From AC-32 sp036265535 (GTDB taxonomy: Bacteria > Actinomycetota > Thermoleophilia > Gaiellales > Gaiellaceae), in NCBI GenBank assembly GCA_036265535.1, contig DATAOV010000034.1, forward strand, positions 1 through 38,122: 38,122 bases of DNA. Direction: 5' to 3'. How positions within the stretch are numbered: position 1 is the first letter of the stretch; each line of letters opens with the position of its first letter. Positions 1 through 7,132 of the stretch are shown here, in pieces. The translations under genes were made by a program, and so were the position numbers. The notes beneath the pieces are model-generated. The model had not been told where the DNA came from and did not search any database. It was given only the letters and a program-made list of their open reading frames with translations.

Positions 1-271
1 TCGTCCCGTGCAACTCGAGCACAGTCCCGACCTCGACCTGGGCCTGGGCGAGCCGCTCGCGCTCGGCCTTGACGTCATCCACGTCGAGCGTCGCGACGGG
101 GCTCTCCTCCCCGGGCTCGGGCTCGCCCTCCCCGATCGCGATCTCGGTCTCGCCGCGATCGAGCGCGATCCAGCCGTCGTCCTCGTCCACGAACGTCTCG
201 GTGAAGCCCAGGACGCCCGTGTAGAAGTCCCGCGCCGCGCCGAGATCGCGGACTCGGTACCAGATCCTCAC
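1..271 (-). CDS. VOC (glyoxalase/dioxygenase-like) protein, 3' end outside window
   Basis: The first 90 codons of a gene that runs off the left edge. The start is GTG, overlapping the E2 stop codon as GTGA, so translation is probably coupled to the upstream dehydrogenase operon. The N-terminus reads VRIWYRVRDLGAARDFYTGV, the strand-helix opening typical of the vicinal oxygen chelate fold (R-V-x-D-L...FY...LG). An acidic stretch (GEGEPEPGEE) and a VATLDVDDV strand follow. Such domains bind a metal or act as resistance or isomerase proteins. The substrate cannot be named from this fragment, and the remaining metal ligands are not visible. Confidence 0.75.
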   Translation of the reverse strand, partial: MRIWYRVRDLGAARDFYTGVLGFTETFVDEDDGWIALDRGETEIAIGEGEPEPGEESPVATLDVDDVKAERERLAQAQVEVGTVLELHGT

Positions 272-1521
272 AACATCAAAGCGGGCTCCTCCAGGAACGA
301 CTTCACGGTCCGGAGGAAGTCCGAGGCGGTCGCGCCGTCGAGGGCACGGTGGTCGCTGGTCAGGGTCATCGTCATCATCGGTCGCACGACGAGCTCCCCG
401 TCTTCGGCGACGGGCCGGTCTTCGACCGTGCCGACTGCGAGGATCGCGGCCTGTGGCGGGTTGAGCACCGCGACGAACTGCTCGACGCCGTACATGCCGA
501 GGTTCGAGATCGTGAACGTGCCGCCGTCGAGATCCTCTTGCTTGAGCTTCCCGCTGCGGGCGCGCTCGACGACGTCGATCCTCGCGGCGGCGATCTCCGC
601 GATTGTCCGCCGGTCGGTGCCGCGGATGACCGGGACGACCAGCCCGTCGGGAATCGCGACGGCGAGCCCGATGTCGGCGCTCGGGTAGCGCTCGATCGCC
701 TCGCCCGTGAAGCGGGCGTTGACGGCTCGGTGGCGCATGAGCGCGGCGGCACTCGCCTTGGTGAGGATGTCGGTCAGCGTGGGCCTGAGGCCCTCTCCCG
801 CGAGCTCGGTCAGACGCGCGTGCAGCTCGGTCGCCCGGGTCATGTCGGCCGACATCGAGATCTGGAACGCGGGCGCCTGCCACGCCTCGGTCAGCCGCCG
901 CGCGATCGTGCGCCGCACCGACGAGAGCTGCTCCACCTCGACCTCTCCGGTCGGAGCCGTCGCCGGTGCCGCGGCCCGGGCCGCTGCACCCGCCTCGGCC
1001 CGCTCGACGTCCTCCGCCACGATCCGCCCTTCCGGCCCCGTACCCGAGAGCGCCGCCAGGTCGATCCCGCGCTCGCGCGCGATCCGACGCGCCAGCGGCG
1101 AGGCCTTCACCCGACCACCGTCACGCGTGGGCGCGGGCTGCCGCGGCGCCTCTTTGATCGACGCCTCGCGCCCGCGCTCGCGCTCCTCCTCTCGCGCTTG
1201 GCCGGGCGAGCCCTCTTCCTTCGAATTCTCGTCGACCTCCTGGGCGGCCGCCCCGTTCCCGCTCACGTCGACCACCACCTCTTCGCCCTCCTCACCGATG
1301 ACGGCGATCGTCTGGCCGACCGGCACCTCGCCCTCCTGCACGGCGATCTTCAGCAACACCCCCGAGGCCTCCGCCTCGACCTCCTGCGTCACCTTGTCGG
1401 TGTCCAGCTCGTAGAGCGGCTCGCCCTTCTCGACGCGCTCACCCTCGGACTTCAGCCACTTGACGATCGTGCCGGACTCCATGCCCTGACCCAGGCGCGG
1501 AAGCTTGACCTCGTCAGCCAC
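268..1521 (-). CDS. Dihydrolipoamide acyltransferase, E2 component of a 2-oxoacid dehydrogenase complex
   Basis: A 417-aa E2 that carries the acyl group on a lipoyl lysine and transfers it to CoA in the cytoplasm. There is one N-terminal lipoyl domain (about residues 1-80, lipoylated Lys in the ETDKV-like motif ELDTDKVTQEVEAEA). A long charged linker is followed by a peripheral-subunit-binding domain (about 138-175, ASPLARRIARERGIDL). The catalytic domain ends with the active-site motif DHRALDG near residue 393. The start overlaps the 3' end of the E1 beta gene by 8 bases, so E1 alpha, E1 beta and E2 form one overlapping operon. No E3 gene is visible. Sequence alone does not separate pyruvate, acetoin and branched-chain substrates. 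Confidence 0.93.
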   Translation of the reverse strand: MADEVKLPRLGQGMESGTIVKWLKSEGERVEKGEPLYELDTDKVTQEVEAEASGVLLKIAVQEGEVPVGQTIAVIGEEGEEVVVDVSGNGAAAQEVDENSKEEGSPGQAREEERERGREASIKEAPRQPAPTRDGGRVKASPLARRIARERGIDLAALSGTGPEGRIVAEDVERAEAGAAARAAAPATAPTGEVEVEQLSSVRRTIARRLTEAWQAPAFQISMSADMTRATELHARLTELAGEGLRPTLTDILTKASAAALMRHRAVNARFTGEAIERYPSADIGLAVAIPDGLVVPVIRGTDRRTIAEIAAARIDVVERARSGKLKQEDLDGGTFTISNLGMYGVEQFVAVLNPPQAAILAVGTVEDRPVAEDGELVVRPMMTMTLTSDHRALDGATASDFLRTVKSFLEEPALML

Positions 1522-2494
1522 GAGCGACCGTCCGGCGGATCGCCTCGAGCACGTCGGCCTTGTGCGGCACGACGAACTCCTCCATCATCGGGGCGAACGG
1601 CAGAGGCGCGAATTTCGCGCCCACGCGCTCGACCGGAGCGTCGAGCCAGTCGAACGCCTTCTCCTGCACGATCGCCGCCACCTCGGCGCCGAAGCCCATG
1701 CGCGTGACCGCCTCGTGCGCCACCACGGCGCGATTCGTCTTCTTGACCGACGCGATCAGCCCGTCCTCGTCGAGCGGCAGCAGCGTCCGTGGGTCGTAGA
1801 CCTCCACCGAGATGCCCTCCTGCTCGGCCTCCTCGGCGGCGGCGAGCGCCTCGTGGACGAGGCGGCCGGTCGCAACAACGGTCACGTCCGCGCCCTCGCG
1901 GTGCACGCGCCCATGGCCGAGCGGGATCGGCTCGAGCTCGTCGGGAACGTCCTCCTTCAGCCCGTACAGCGTGCGGTGCTCGAAGAACATCACCGGGTTG
2001 TCGTCGTAAATCGCCGACCAGAGCAGGCCGCGTACGTCGGTCGGCGTTGAGGCAAAGACGACCTTCAGCCCGGGCACGTGGACGAACCAGCTCTCGATCT
2101 GCTGCGCGTGCTGGGCACCGGGCGACCAACCGGCCCCGCCCTGGGTGCGGATCGTCAGGGGCACCTTCAGCTGCCCGCCCGACATCGAGCGGTGCTTGGC
2201 CGCCTGGTTGACGATCTGCTCCATGGCGAGCGTCGTGAAGTCCTCGTACATGATCTCCACGACCGGCCGCATGCCCTGCATCGCCGCCCCGATCCCGGCT
2301 CCGGCGATCGCCATTTCCGAGATCGGGGTGTTGCGCACCCGCTCCGCGCCGAACTCGTCGAGCATCCCCGCTGTGACCCCCATCGAGCCGCCCATCTCGG
2401 CGATGTCCTCGCCCATGATGAAGACGTCGTCGTCGGCCCTCATCGCCTGCGAGAGGGCATCGCGAACCGCCTCGCGGTAGGACAGCTCAGGCAT
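1514..2494 (-). CDS. 2-oxoacid (pyruvate/acetoin-type) dehydrogenase E1 component, beta subunit
   Basis: A 326-aa transketolase-like beta subunit that pairs with the upstream E1 alpha to form the thiamine-diphosphate active site. It begins MPELSYREAVRDALSQAMRA and contains the MGEDIAEMGG motif (about 27-36) typical of these subunits. It also has GMRPVVEIMYEDFTTLAMEQ and TRMGFGAEVAAIVQEKAFDWLDAPVERVG-type C-terminal elements, the latter part of the transketolase C domain. Length matches the family. It overlaps E1 alpha by 8 bases at its start and E2 by 8 bases at its end. Family identity is certain; the exact 2-oxoacid is not. Confidence 0.93.
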   Translation of the reverse strand: MPELSYREAVRDALSQAMRADDDVFIMGEDIAEMGGSMGVTAGMLDEFGAERVRNTPISEMAIAGAGIGAAMQGMRPVVEIMYEDFTTLAMEQIVNQAAKHRSMSGGQLKVPLTIRTQGGAGWSPGAQHAQQIESWFVHVPGLKVVFASTPTDVRGLLWSAIYDDNPVMFFEHRTLYGLKEDVPDELEPIPLGHGRVHREGADVTVVATGRLVHEALAAAEEAEQEGISVEVYDPRTLLPLDEDGLIASVKKTNRAVVAHEAVTRMGFGAEVAAIVQEKAFDWLDAPVERVGAKFAPLPFAPMMEEFVVPHKADVLEAIRRTVARG

Positions 2495-3464
2495 AGACGT
2501 TCTTCAGCGCGTCCTCGGGCTTCGGATCCGTGCCCGCCTTCGCGAACTCGACCGAGGCGTCCACGAGCTCGTGCGCCTCCCGGTCGAGCTCCTCGAAGTC
2601 GGCCTCCGAGATTCCGATCCGCTCGCGCAGCTTCTCGATCGGATCCTGCGTCTCGCGTGTCTCCTGAAGCTCCTCCTTGTCGCGGTAGACCTGCGGGTCG
2701 CCGATGTAGTGGCCGACGAGCCGGTAGGTGTTCGCGAGCAGGAAGACCGGGCCCTTGCCGTCCCGGGCGTGCTTGAGCGCGCGGCCGGCGGCCTTGTGCA
2801 CAGCCTCGACGTCCTGGCCGTCGACGGTGATCGAGTGCATCCCGAAGGCGACGGCGCGCTTGCTCAGGTCCTCGATCGGAAGCTGCTGGCTGGCAGGCGT
2901 CGACTCGGCCCAGTGGTTGTTCTCGCAGACGAAGACCGCGGGCACCTGCCAGAGCTGCGCCAGGTTGAGCGCCTCGTGGAAGGTGCCGATGTTGGTGGCC
3001 CCGTCGCCGAAGAACGCGACCGCGACCCGGGGTTCCTTGCGCAACTTGAACGCGAGCGCCGCGCCCGTGATCGCGGGCAGCCCGCCCCCGACGACGGCGT
3101 TCGCGCCCAGATTCCCGCGCTCGACGTCGTAGAGGTGCATCGAGCCGCCGTAGCCGTGGGAACAGCCCTCGATCTTCCCGTAGAGCTCCGCCATGACCGC
3201 GTTCGGATGGGTCCCGCGCGCAAGCGTGTGGCCGTGCGCGCGGTGGGTCGAGGCGAAAACGTCGCCGTCGTCCATGGCCTGGCAGACACCGACGGCGACG
3301 GCCTCCTGGCCGATGGCGACGTGGAGGAAGCCGGGCAGCTCCCCGGCTCGGAACCGCTCCTCGACCTTCTCCTCGAAGCGCCTGATCAGGAGCATCTCGC
3401 GCAGGAAATCGCGCAGGCGATCGTCCGACAGCGTGCCCCTCGCTTTCCGCTCGACCTTGGCCAT
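2487..3464 (-). CDS. 2-oxoacid (pyruvate/acetoin-type) dehydrogenase E1 component, alpha subunit
   Basis: A 325-aa thiamine-diphosphate-dependent decarboxylase subunit. The cofactor motif GDGATNIGTFHEAL...CENN (GDG-x(n)-NN, about residues 160-190) is intact. The substrate-side helix HRAHGHTLARG and the phosphorylation-loop-like region RLVGHYIGDPQVYRDKEE are present. The frame stays open upstream to position 3947, but homology begins at MAKVERKARG. That ATG (3464) has a -10 hexamer TAAACT exactly 7 bases upstream and no ribosome binding site, so a leaderless start is chosen. The best-known relatives are PdhA and AcoA; I cannot decide between them. First gene of the E1 alpha-E1 beta-E2-VOC operon. 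Confidence 0.93.
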   Translation of the reverse strand: MAKVERKARGTLSDDRLRDFLREMLLIRRFEEKVEERFRAGELPGFLHVAIGQEAVAVGVCQAMDDGDVFASTHRAHGHTLARGTHPNAVMAELYGKIEGCSHGYGGSMHLYDVERGNLGANAVVGGGLPAITGAALAFKLRKEPRVAVAFFGDGATNIGTFHEALNLAQLWQVPAVFVCENNHWAESTPASQQLPIEDLSKRAVAFGMHSITVDGQDVEAVHKAAGRALKHARDGKGPVFLLANTYRLVGHYIGDPQVYRDKEELQETRETQDPIEKLRERIGISEADFEELDREAHELVDASVEFAKAGTDPKPEDALKNVYA

Positions 3465-3488
3465 TCGCCTGAGTTTATGCTCCGGCTC
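3465..3488. promoter_or_regulatory. Bidirectional leaderless promoter between E1 alpha and the duplicated-domain protein
   Basis: The two start codons face away from each other with 24 bases between them. On the plus strand TATGCT (3476-3481) ends 7 bases before the ATG at 3489. On the minus strand TAAACT (3477-3472) ends 7 bases before the ATG at 3464. The two hexamers share the central TA, giving the symmetric decamer AGTTTATGCT (ANNNTANNNT). No Shine-Dalgarno sequence fits in either direction and no clear -35 box is seen. TANNNT 6-8 bases from the start codon is the known actinobacterial leaderless arrangement. Simultaneous use of both hexamers is inferred. Confidence 0.7.
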
Positions 3489-4193
3489 ATGGCTCTCGTC
3501 GACCAGTGGAAGGCGATCCGGCAGGGCCTTCCGGATCGCGACGCGGACCTGCGGATCGCCAATCAGTGGCGGGCGATCCAGCAGGATCTGCCGGAACGCT
3601 GGGGCGAGGCGCGCCTGCGACTGGAGGTGGCCGACCACGCGGAAGCTGCGCGCGCGGCCGCGCTGCTCGCGCCGGCAAACGCGACGCGGCGGGGAACGGT
3701 GATCTGGATCTACGTCTCGCGAGTCGGGGGCGTCGCCGTGCCGGACCTCGTCCTCCGCCTCCTGGAGCGGCTCGACCGCGAGGGGATCGAGGGCAAGCTG
3801 AAACTGGTCGACGCGACCGAGGGTTCGACACCTGCCGCCGCACGGAAGCTGCCCACCCTCACCGAGCAGTGGGACGCGCTGGCCGCGGAGCTGCCCGAAG
3901 ACTGGAGCGACCTCTGGCTGGAGATCGAGCTGACCTCGAGCGACCACCTGGAACGCGGCGCGCTCCTACTCGCGCCCGTGAACCCCGCGCGGGCGGGCGA
4001 GCGGCTTGCCTTTCGCTTCCGAGTGGCGCGGAGGTTCGGCTACGGCGCCTCGCCGGAGATGATGCGCCGCTGTCAGGAGCGGCTCGACGGCGAAGGGATC
4101 AAGGGCAGGCTTCGAATCCTGCGCGCCCTCTCCGACACGAAGCCGGTCGCGACGCAGGGACCGGTCTGGTACGTGGGCGGACGTTCGGTCTGA
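3489..4193 (+). CDS. Protein of unknown function with two tandem copies of a ~100-residue domain
   Basis: A 234-aa cytoplasmic protein I do not recognise. Two homologous units are visible. Residues about 26-112 run from QWRAIQQDLPERW through LLAPANATRRG to ERLDREGIEGKLKLVDA. Residues about 124-210 run from QWDALAAELPEDW through LLAPVNPARAG to ERLDGEGIKGRLRILRA. The N-terminus carries an extra partial repeat (QWKAIRQGLPDRDADLRIA). The ATG at 3489 is preferred over the in-frame ATG at 3477 because the latter overlaps the -10 element. The gene is divergent from the dehydrogenase operon and shares its promoter, and is followed three bases later by a PRC-barrel gene. Confidence 0.85.
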   Translation: MALVDQWKAIRQGLPDRDADLRIANQWRAIQQDLPERWGEARLRLEVADHAEAARAAALLAPANATRRGTVIWIYVSRVGGVAVPDLVLRLLERLDREGIEGKLKLVDATEGSTPAAARKLPTLTEQWDALAAELPEDWSDLWLEIELTSSDHLERGALLLAPVNPARAGERLAFRFRVARRFGYGASPEMMRRCQERLDGEGIKGRLRILRALSDTKPVATQGPVWYVGGRSV

Positions 4194-4196
4194 GCG

Positions 4197-4472
4197 GTGG
4201 CCGAGCCGGTTGCCTGGTTCCTGATTGAGAAGCACTGGACGGCAGTCGGCTCCGACGGCAAGGGGTTCGGCAAGGTCGAGGAGGTCCTCGGTGATACGAG
4301 CCTCGACATCTTCAGCGGGCTGGTCGTCGGCACGGGCCTGCTGCATCGCCCGCGCTACGTGCCGGCCGAGCTCGTGTCCGAGATCGTCGAGGGCCGCGTG
4401 ACGCTTTCGATCGGCAAAGACGAGTTCACGCGGCTCGAAGAGTACGAGAAGCCGCCGCCGAAGGAGGGCTAG
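4197..4472 (+). CDS. Small PRC-barrel-like protein
   Basis: A 91-aa protein starting with GTG three bases after the preceding stop, so probably in the same transcript. It reads AWFLIEKHWTAVGSDGKGFG, KVEEVLGD, LHRPRYVPAELVSEIVEG and RVTLSIGKDEF. This is the strand pattern of PRC-barrel/DUF2171 proteins (a 'W.V...G..VGKV..V' strand pair followed by RP.YVPA..V..I..G.V.L). PRC barrels bind protein or RNA partners; no specific role can be assigned. Its TAG stop lies in the palindrome CTAG shared with the convergent argR stop. Confidence 0.75.
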   Translation: MAEPVAWFLIEKHWTAVGSDGKGFGKVEEVLGDTSLDIFSGLVVGTGLLHRPRYVPAELVSEIVEGRVTLSIGKDEFTRLEEYEKPPPKEG

Positions 4473-4945
4473 CTCTCGATCGCGGCCGCGAGCTCGCGCG
4501 CGACCGCTCGGGCCTCGCCCGGGCCGTTCGTGATCACGAGGCACGTATCGTCGCCGGCCAGGGTGCCCACGATCTTCGGATGCTCCAAGCGGTCGAGGGC
4601 GCGCGCAATCGCCGGCGCCGAGCCAAGTTCGGACTGGACGACGACGATGTTCTGCGCCGCGGTCGCGCGCACGCCGAACTGGCGGAGCACGCCCGAGAGC
4701 GCCTCGCGCGGATCGCGCCGGGGCGCGCCCGGCAGGACGTAGCGCGGGCGGCCGAGCGCGTCGCTCGCCTTCTCGAGGCGCAGCTCCCGGATATCGCGAG
4801 AGATCGTGGCCTGGGTGATGTGGCATCCCGCCTTGGCCAGGGCCTCCGCCAGCTCGTGCTGGCTGCCGACGCGGCGACGCGACACGATGCTTGAGATCAG
4901 CCGCTGCCGCTCGGCCTTGGCGAGCGGGCGCGCCTCGGGGTCCAC
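4469..4945 (-). CDS. argR: Arginine repressor ArgR
   Basis: A 158-aa transcriptional repressor that binds ARG boxes when its C-terminal hexamerisation domain binds L-arginine. The N-terminal winged helix is at residues 1-70 (RQRLISSIVSRRRVGSQHEL, then ITQATISRDIRELRLEK with the family's SRDI recognition helix). The C-terminal domain contains GTLAGDDTCLVI, matching the arginine-binding motif G(T/S)(I/L)AGDDT. The frame is open upstream, but homology starts at VDPEARPLAKAERQ and a leaderless promoter (TACTGT) sits 6 bases before that GTG. No arginine biosynthesis genes are in the window, so its targets lie elsewhere. Confidence 0.93.
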   Translation of the reverse strand: MDPEARPLAKAERQRLISSIVSRRRVGSQHELAEALAKAGCHITQATISRDIRELRLEKASDALGRPRYVLPGAPRRDPREALSGVLRQFGVRATAAQNIVVVQSELGSAPAIARALDRLEHPKIVGTLAGDDTCLVITNGPGEARAVARELAAAIES

Positions 4946-4957
4946 ACGGTTACAGTA
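4946..4957 (-). promoter_or_regulatory. Leaderless promoter -10 of argR
   Basis: TACTGT (4957-4952) ends 6 bases before the GTG at 4945, with no ribosome binding site in between. No ARG-box-like palindrome is evident at this site. Confidence 0.55.
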
Positions 4958-5000
4958 GCCCCTAGGTTTGGCCGAGTCATCGTCAGGCAACCAAACGGGG

Positions 5001-5129
5001 ATGCTGCGCAAGCTTCTCTGGACAGGTCTCCTCGCAGGCCTCTCGGCCGCGGCGACGCTTGCTGCCCGCCGGGCCGCCACACAGCTTTGGCGCACCGCGA
5101 CGGGTGAGGCGCCTCCGGTGAAGAAATGA
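5001..5129 (+). CDS. Small membrane-associated protein, DUF4235-like
   Basis: A 42-aa ORF too short for most gene callers: MLRKLLWTGLLAGLSAAATL, then an arginine/alanine stretch and TATGEAPPVKK. A single hydrophobic helix followed by a W(R)xxTGEEPP-like tail resembles the short DUF4235 proteins of actinobacteria. The stop overlaps the next start (ATGA at 5126-5129), which supports real translation and coupling. It heads the five-gene envelope operon. The upstream CGGGG is a weak ribosome binding site. Confidence 0.6.
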   Translation: MLRKLLWTGLLAGLSAAATLAARRAATQLWRTATGEAPPVKK

Positions 5130-5512
5130 CCAAGGCCGATCACGCAGTCGAAAAGGGCGCGAACCGCCTGGAGCATCTGGCCGGCAAGGCCGCCGCTCGC
5201 GGCGACGGCGTCGGCGAGTGGCTGGCCGAAGAGCTGAAGAACGACGCCGCCTTCCTGCGCAAGCTGAAGCCGAGCCTGATCAAGGCGCGAGCCCGAGGGA
5301 AGCAGGCGAAGGACGCCCCGCCGCCGAGCGCCCCGTCGGGCCCACAGCTAGCGGACAGCAGCCCGAAGATGAAGAAGAAGAAGGAGAAGAAAAAGCGCCG
5401 CCGGAACCGCAAGGGGCCCCCGCCGATCGTCATCGTCGGCGCGGCGCTCGCTGCCGGCGTCCTCCTGGCCAAGGTGATCGACTGGAGAGGCCATGCACAC
5501 CCAAGAGACTGA
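5126..5512 (+). CDS. Lysine-rich protein with a C-terminal transmembrane helix
   Basis: A 128-aa protein of unknown function. The N-terminal half is helical and charged (VGEWLAEELKNDAAFLRKLK). A Pro/Ser linker is followed by a strikingly basic tract, KMKKKKEKKKRRRNRKGPPP (about residues 81-100). One membrane helix (IVIVGAALAAGVLLAKVI) and a short polar tail end the protein. The basic tract next to the helix would favour a cytoplasmic N-terminus under the positive-inside rule and could contact nucleic acid or phospholipid; this is inference. It overlaps its upstream neighbour by 4 bases and its downstream neighbour by 20. Confidence 0.8.
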   Translation: MTKADHAVEKGANRLEHLAGKAAARGDGVGEWLAEELKNDAAFLRKLKPSLIKARARGKQAKDAPPPSAPSGPQLADSSPKMKKKKEKKKRRRNRKGPPPIVIVGAALAAGVLLAKVIDWRGHAHPRD

Positions 5513-5939
5513 GCGCGAGCCGACTGAGCGCGAGCCGTCGGGCGCCAACGAGCGCGAAGCCCAGGGCCTCGGCGTCGCGGCCAAGCAGCTCGCCGAGCGC
5601 GCAAGCACCCTCATCCGCCTCGAGCTCGAGCTCGCGGGTCTCGAGCTCAAACGGAAGGCCAGTCTCCTCACGACCGGGATCGCCCTCGCCGCGGGCGCTG
5701 CAGTACTCGTGTTCTACGGGGTCGGGTTCGGCCTCGCGGCGATTGCAGCCGGAATCGCGACCGCAACCTCGGTCTGGCTCGCGCTCCTGATCGTCACCCT
5801 GGGGCTCGTGCTCGTCGCCGGCCTGCTTGCCGCCTTCGCCGTACGCGCGATCAAGAAGGCGACGCCGCCGGTGCCGGAGCAGGCGATCCAGGAGGCGAAG
5901 CTGACGACGGAGGTGCTGAAGCACAATGGCCACGGCTAA
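5493..5939 (+). CDS. Actinobacterial holin-X family (phage holin superfamily III) membrane protein
   Basis: A 148-aa protein with an acidic/polar N-terminus. An amphipathic helix LIRLELELAGLELKRKA, typical of the holin_3_6/holin-X family, is followed by two transmembrane segments (about 58-83 and 88-118, each Ala/Gly/Leu-rich). The C-terminal tail is charged. Despite the name, chromosomal members are not known to lyse cells and are usually found next to DUF3618 and YihY genes, as here. The start ATG lies inside the preceding gene and the end overlaps the DUF3618 gene by 14 bases. Confidence 0.85.
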   Translation: MHTQETEREPTEREPSGANEREAQGLGVAAKQLAERASTLIRLELELAGLELKRKASLLTTGIALAAGAAVLVFYGVGFGLAAIAAGIATATSVWLALLIVTLGLVLVAGLLAAFAVRAIKKATPPVPEQAIQEAKLTTEVLKHNGHG

Positions 5940-6201
5940 CGGCCGCACAGCCGAGCAGGTGCGCCTCGACATCGAGGCCGAACGCGAGCGCCTCGCCGCC
6001 TCGCTCGAGGACGTGCGCGCCGGCATGGACGTGAACGCGAAGCTGAAGGGCAAGGTGCCCGCGGCGGCCGCGGGAGCACTCGCGCTCGGCTTCGTCGTCT
6101 CCGGCGGGATCGGGGCGACCATGCGCCTGCTGATGCGGCGCAGCCGGGAGGGCAGGACGAAGGCACGCTTCGGCCCGTTCTCCTTTGTCGACCGCGACTA
6201 G
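5926..6201 (+). CDS. DUF3618 family membrane protein
   Basis: A 91-aa protein. The N-terminal motif RTAEQVRLDIEAERERLAAS followed by LEDVRAGMDV is the DUF3618 signature ('I..IE..R..LA..L..L...'). One transmembrane segment follows at about residues 45-66 (AAAAGALALGFVVSGGIGA), then a basic tail. These small proteins accompany holin-X proteins in actinobacterial envelope operons; their function is unknown. Overlaps both neighbours. Confidence 0.85.
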   Translation: MATANGRTAEQVRLDIEAERERLAASLEDVRAGMDVNAKLKGKVPAAAAGALALGFVVSGGIGATMRLLMRRSREGRTKARFGPFSFVDRD

Positions 6202-7132
6202 CCGCGAGGGCGGGCGGGCGCCCGCGAGCCCGTTCCGGCTGTCCTGGCGCGAATGGGCGGACGTCTTCAAGCGCACCGGCAAGCAGTTCCTCGCGGACGA
6301 CTGCATGGGGCTCGCGCAGCAAGTCGCCTTCAGCTCGCTGCTTGCGTTCCTGCCGACGGTCGTCCTGCTGATCGGGCTGCTCGGGCTCTTCGGCAGCGGC
6401 GCGTTCAACGAGGTCGAGCGCTTCGTCGGCACGGTCGCCCCGAGCGGCGTCACGGACATAATCGAGCTAGCGAAGAAGGATGCGGCCGACAACAAGACCG
6501 GCTCGGCCATCGCGTTCGCCGTCGGCACCTTGGTGGCGCTTTGGGCCGCGAGCGGCGCAATGGGCGCGGTCATGAAGGCCGTCAACCGCGCGTACAACCG
6601 CATCGAGACGCGTCCGTTCTGGAAGCAGCGCGTGATCGCGATCGTGCTCGTGGTCGCGACCGGCTTCGTCACCGCGGGCATGTTCCTGCTGATCGTTTTC
6701 GGCGGCAGCCTCGGGGACGCGATCGTCTCCCAGACCGGCCTCGGCAGTGGCTTCAAGACGTTCTGGAACATCGCGCGCTGGCCGATCGCGTTCGTCGCGG
6801 TGCTGCTCTTCTTCTCGCTGGTCTACTACCTCGCGCCCAATGTAGAGCACCGCAATTGGCGGTGGATCTCCCCCGGGACCCTGATCGGGTCGGTGCTGTG
6901 GCTCGTGCTCTCGGGGCTGTTCGCCCTCTACGCCAGCTTCTCCGGCTCGTACGCGAGGACGTACGGCTCGGTCGCCGGGGCGATCATCCTGCTGTTGTGG
7001 CTCAACTACAGCGCCTGGGCGATTCTCTTCGGCGCCGAGCTGAACGCCGAGCTGGACCGGCAGGCAAACATCAATGCGGCCGGAGGCCCCAGCGCGGGGC
7101 TCGTCAAGCCGGCGCGAAGAGGATCTAGCTGA
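6185..7132 (+). CDS. YihY/BrkB family integral membrane protein
   Basis: A 315-aa inner-membrane protein with six predicted transmembrane helices. Family hallmarks include the N-terminal amphipathic FLADDCMGLAQQVAFSSLLA segment (compare 'DN....AAALAYYTLLSLFP') and LVALWAASGAMGAVMKAVNR, the 'W.AS.....L...LN..Y' motif. The segments YYLAPNVEHRNWRWISPGTL and YGSVAGAIILLLWLNYSAWA are also characteristic. The ORF begins with TTG 17 bases inside the DUF3618 gene. Once called ribonuclease BN, the family has no RNase activity and its function is unsettled. Last gene of the operon; its stop overlaps the convergent gene by 8 bases. Confidence 0.9.
   Translation: MSTATSREGGRAPASPFRLSWREWADVFKRTGKQFLADDCMGLAQQVAFSSLLAFLPTVVLLIGLLGLFGSGAFNEVERFVGTVAPSGVTDIIELAKKDAADNKTGSAIAFAVGTLVALWAASGAMGAVMKAVNRAYNRIETRPFWKQRVIAIVLVVATGFVTAGMFLLIVFGGSLGDAIVSQTGLGSGFKTFWNIARWPIAFVAVLLFFSLVYYLAPNVEHRNWRWISPGTLIGSVLWLVLSGLFALYASFSGSYARTYGSVAGAIILLLWLNYSAWAILFGAELNAELDRQANINAAGGPSAGLVKPARRGSS

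Noticed and set aside
8..1707. Long plus-strand frames over the dehydrogenase operon (226 and 452 codons)
   Set aside because: They run antisense to clearly recognised E2 and VOC coding sequence and give Arg/Asp-rich shadow proteins with no family features. Long antisense frames are expected at this G+C.
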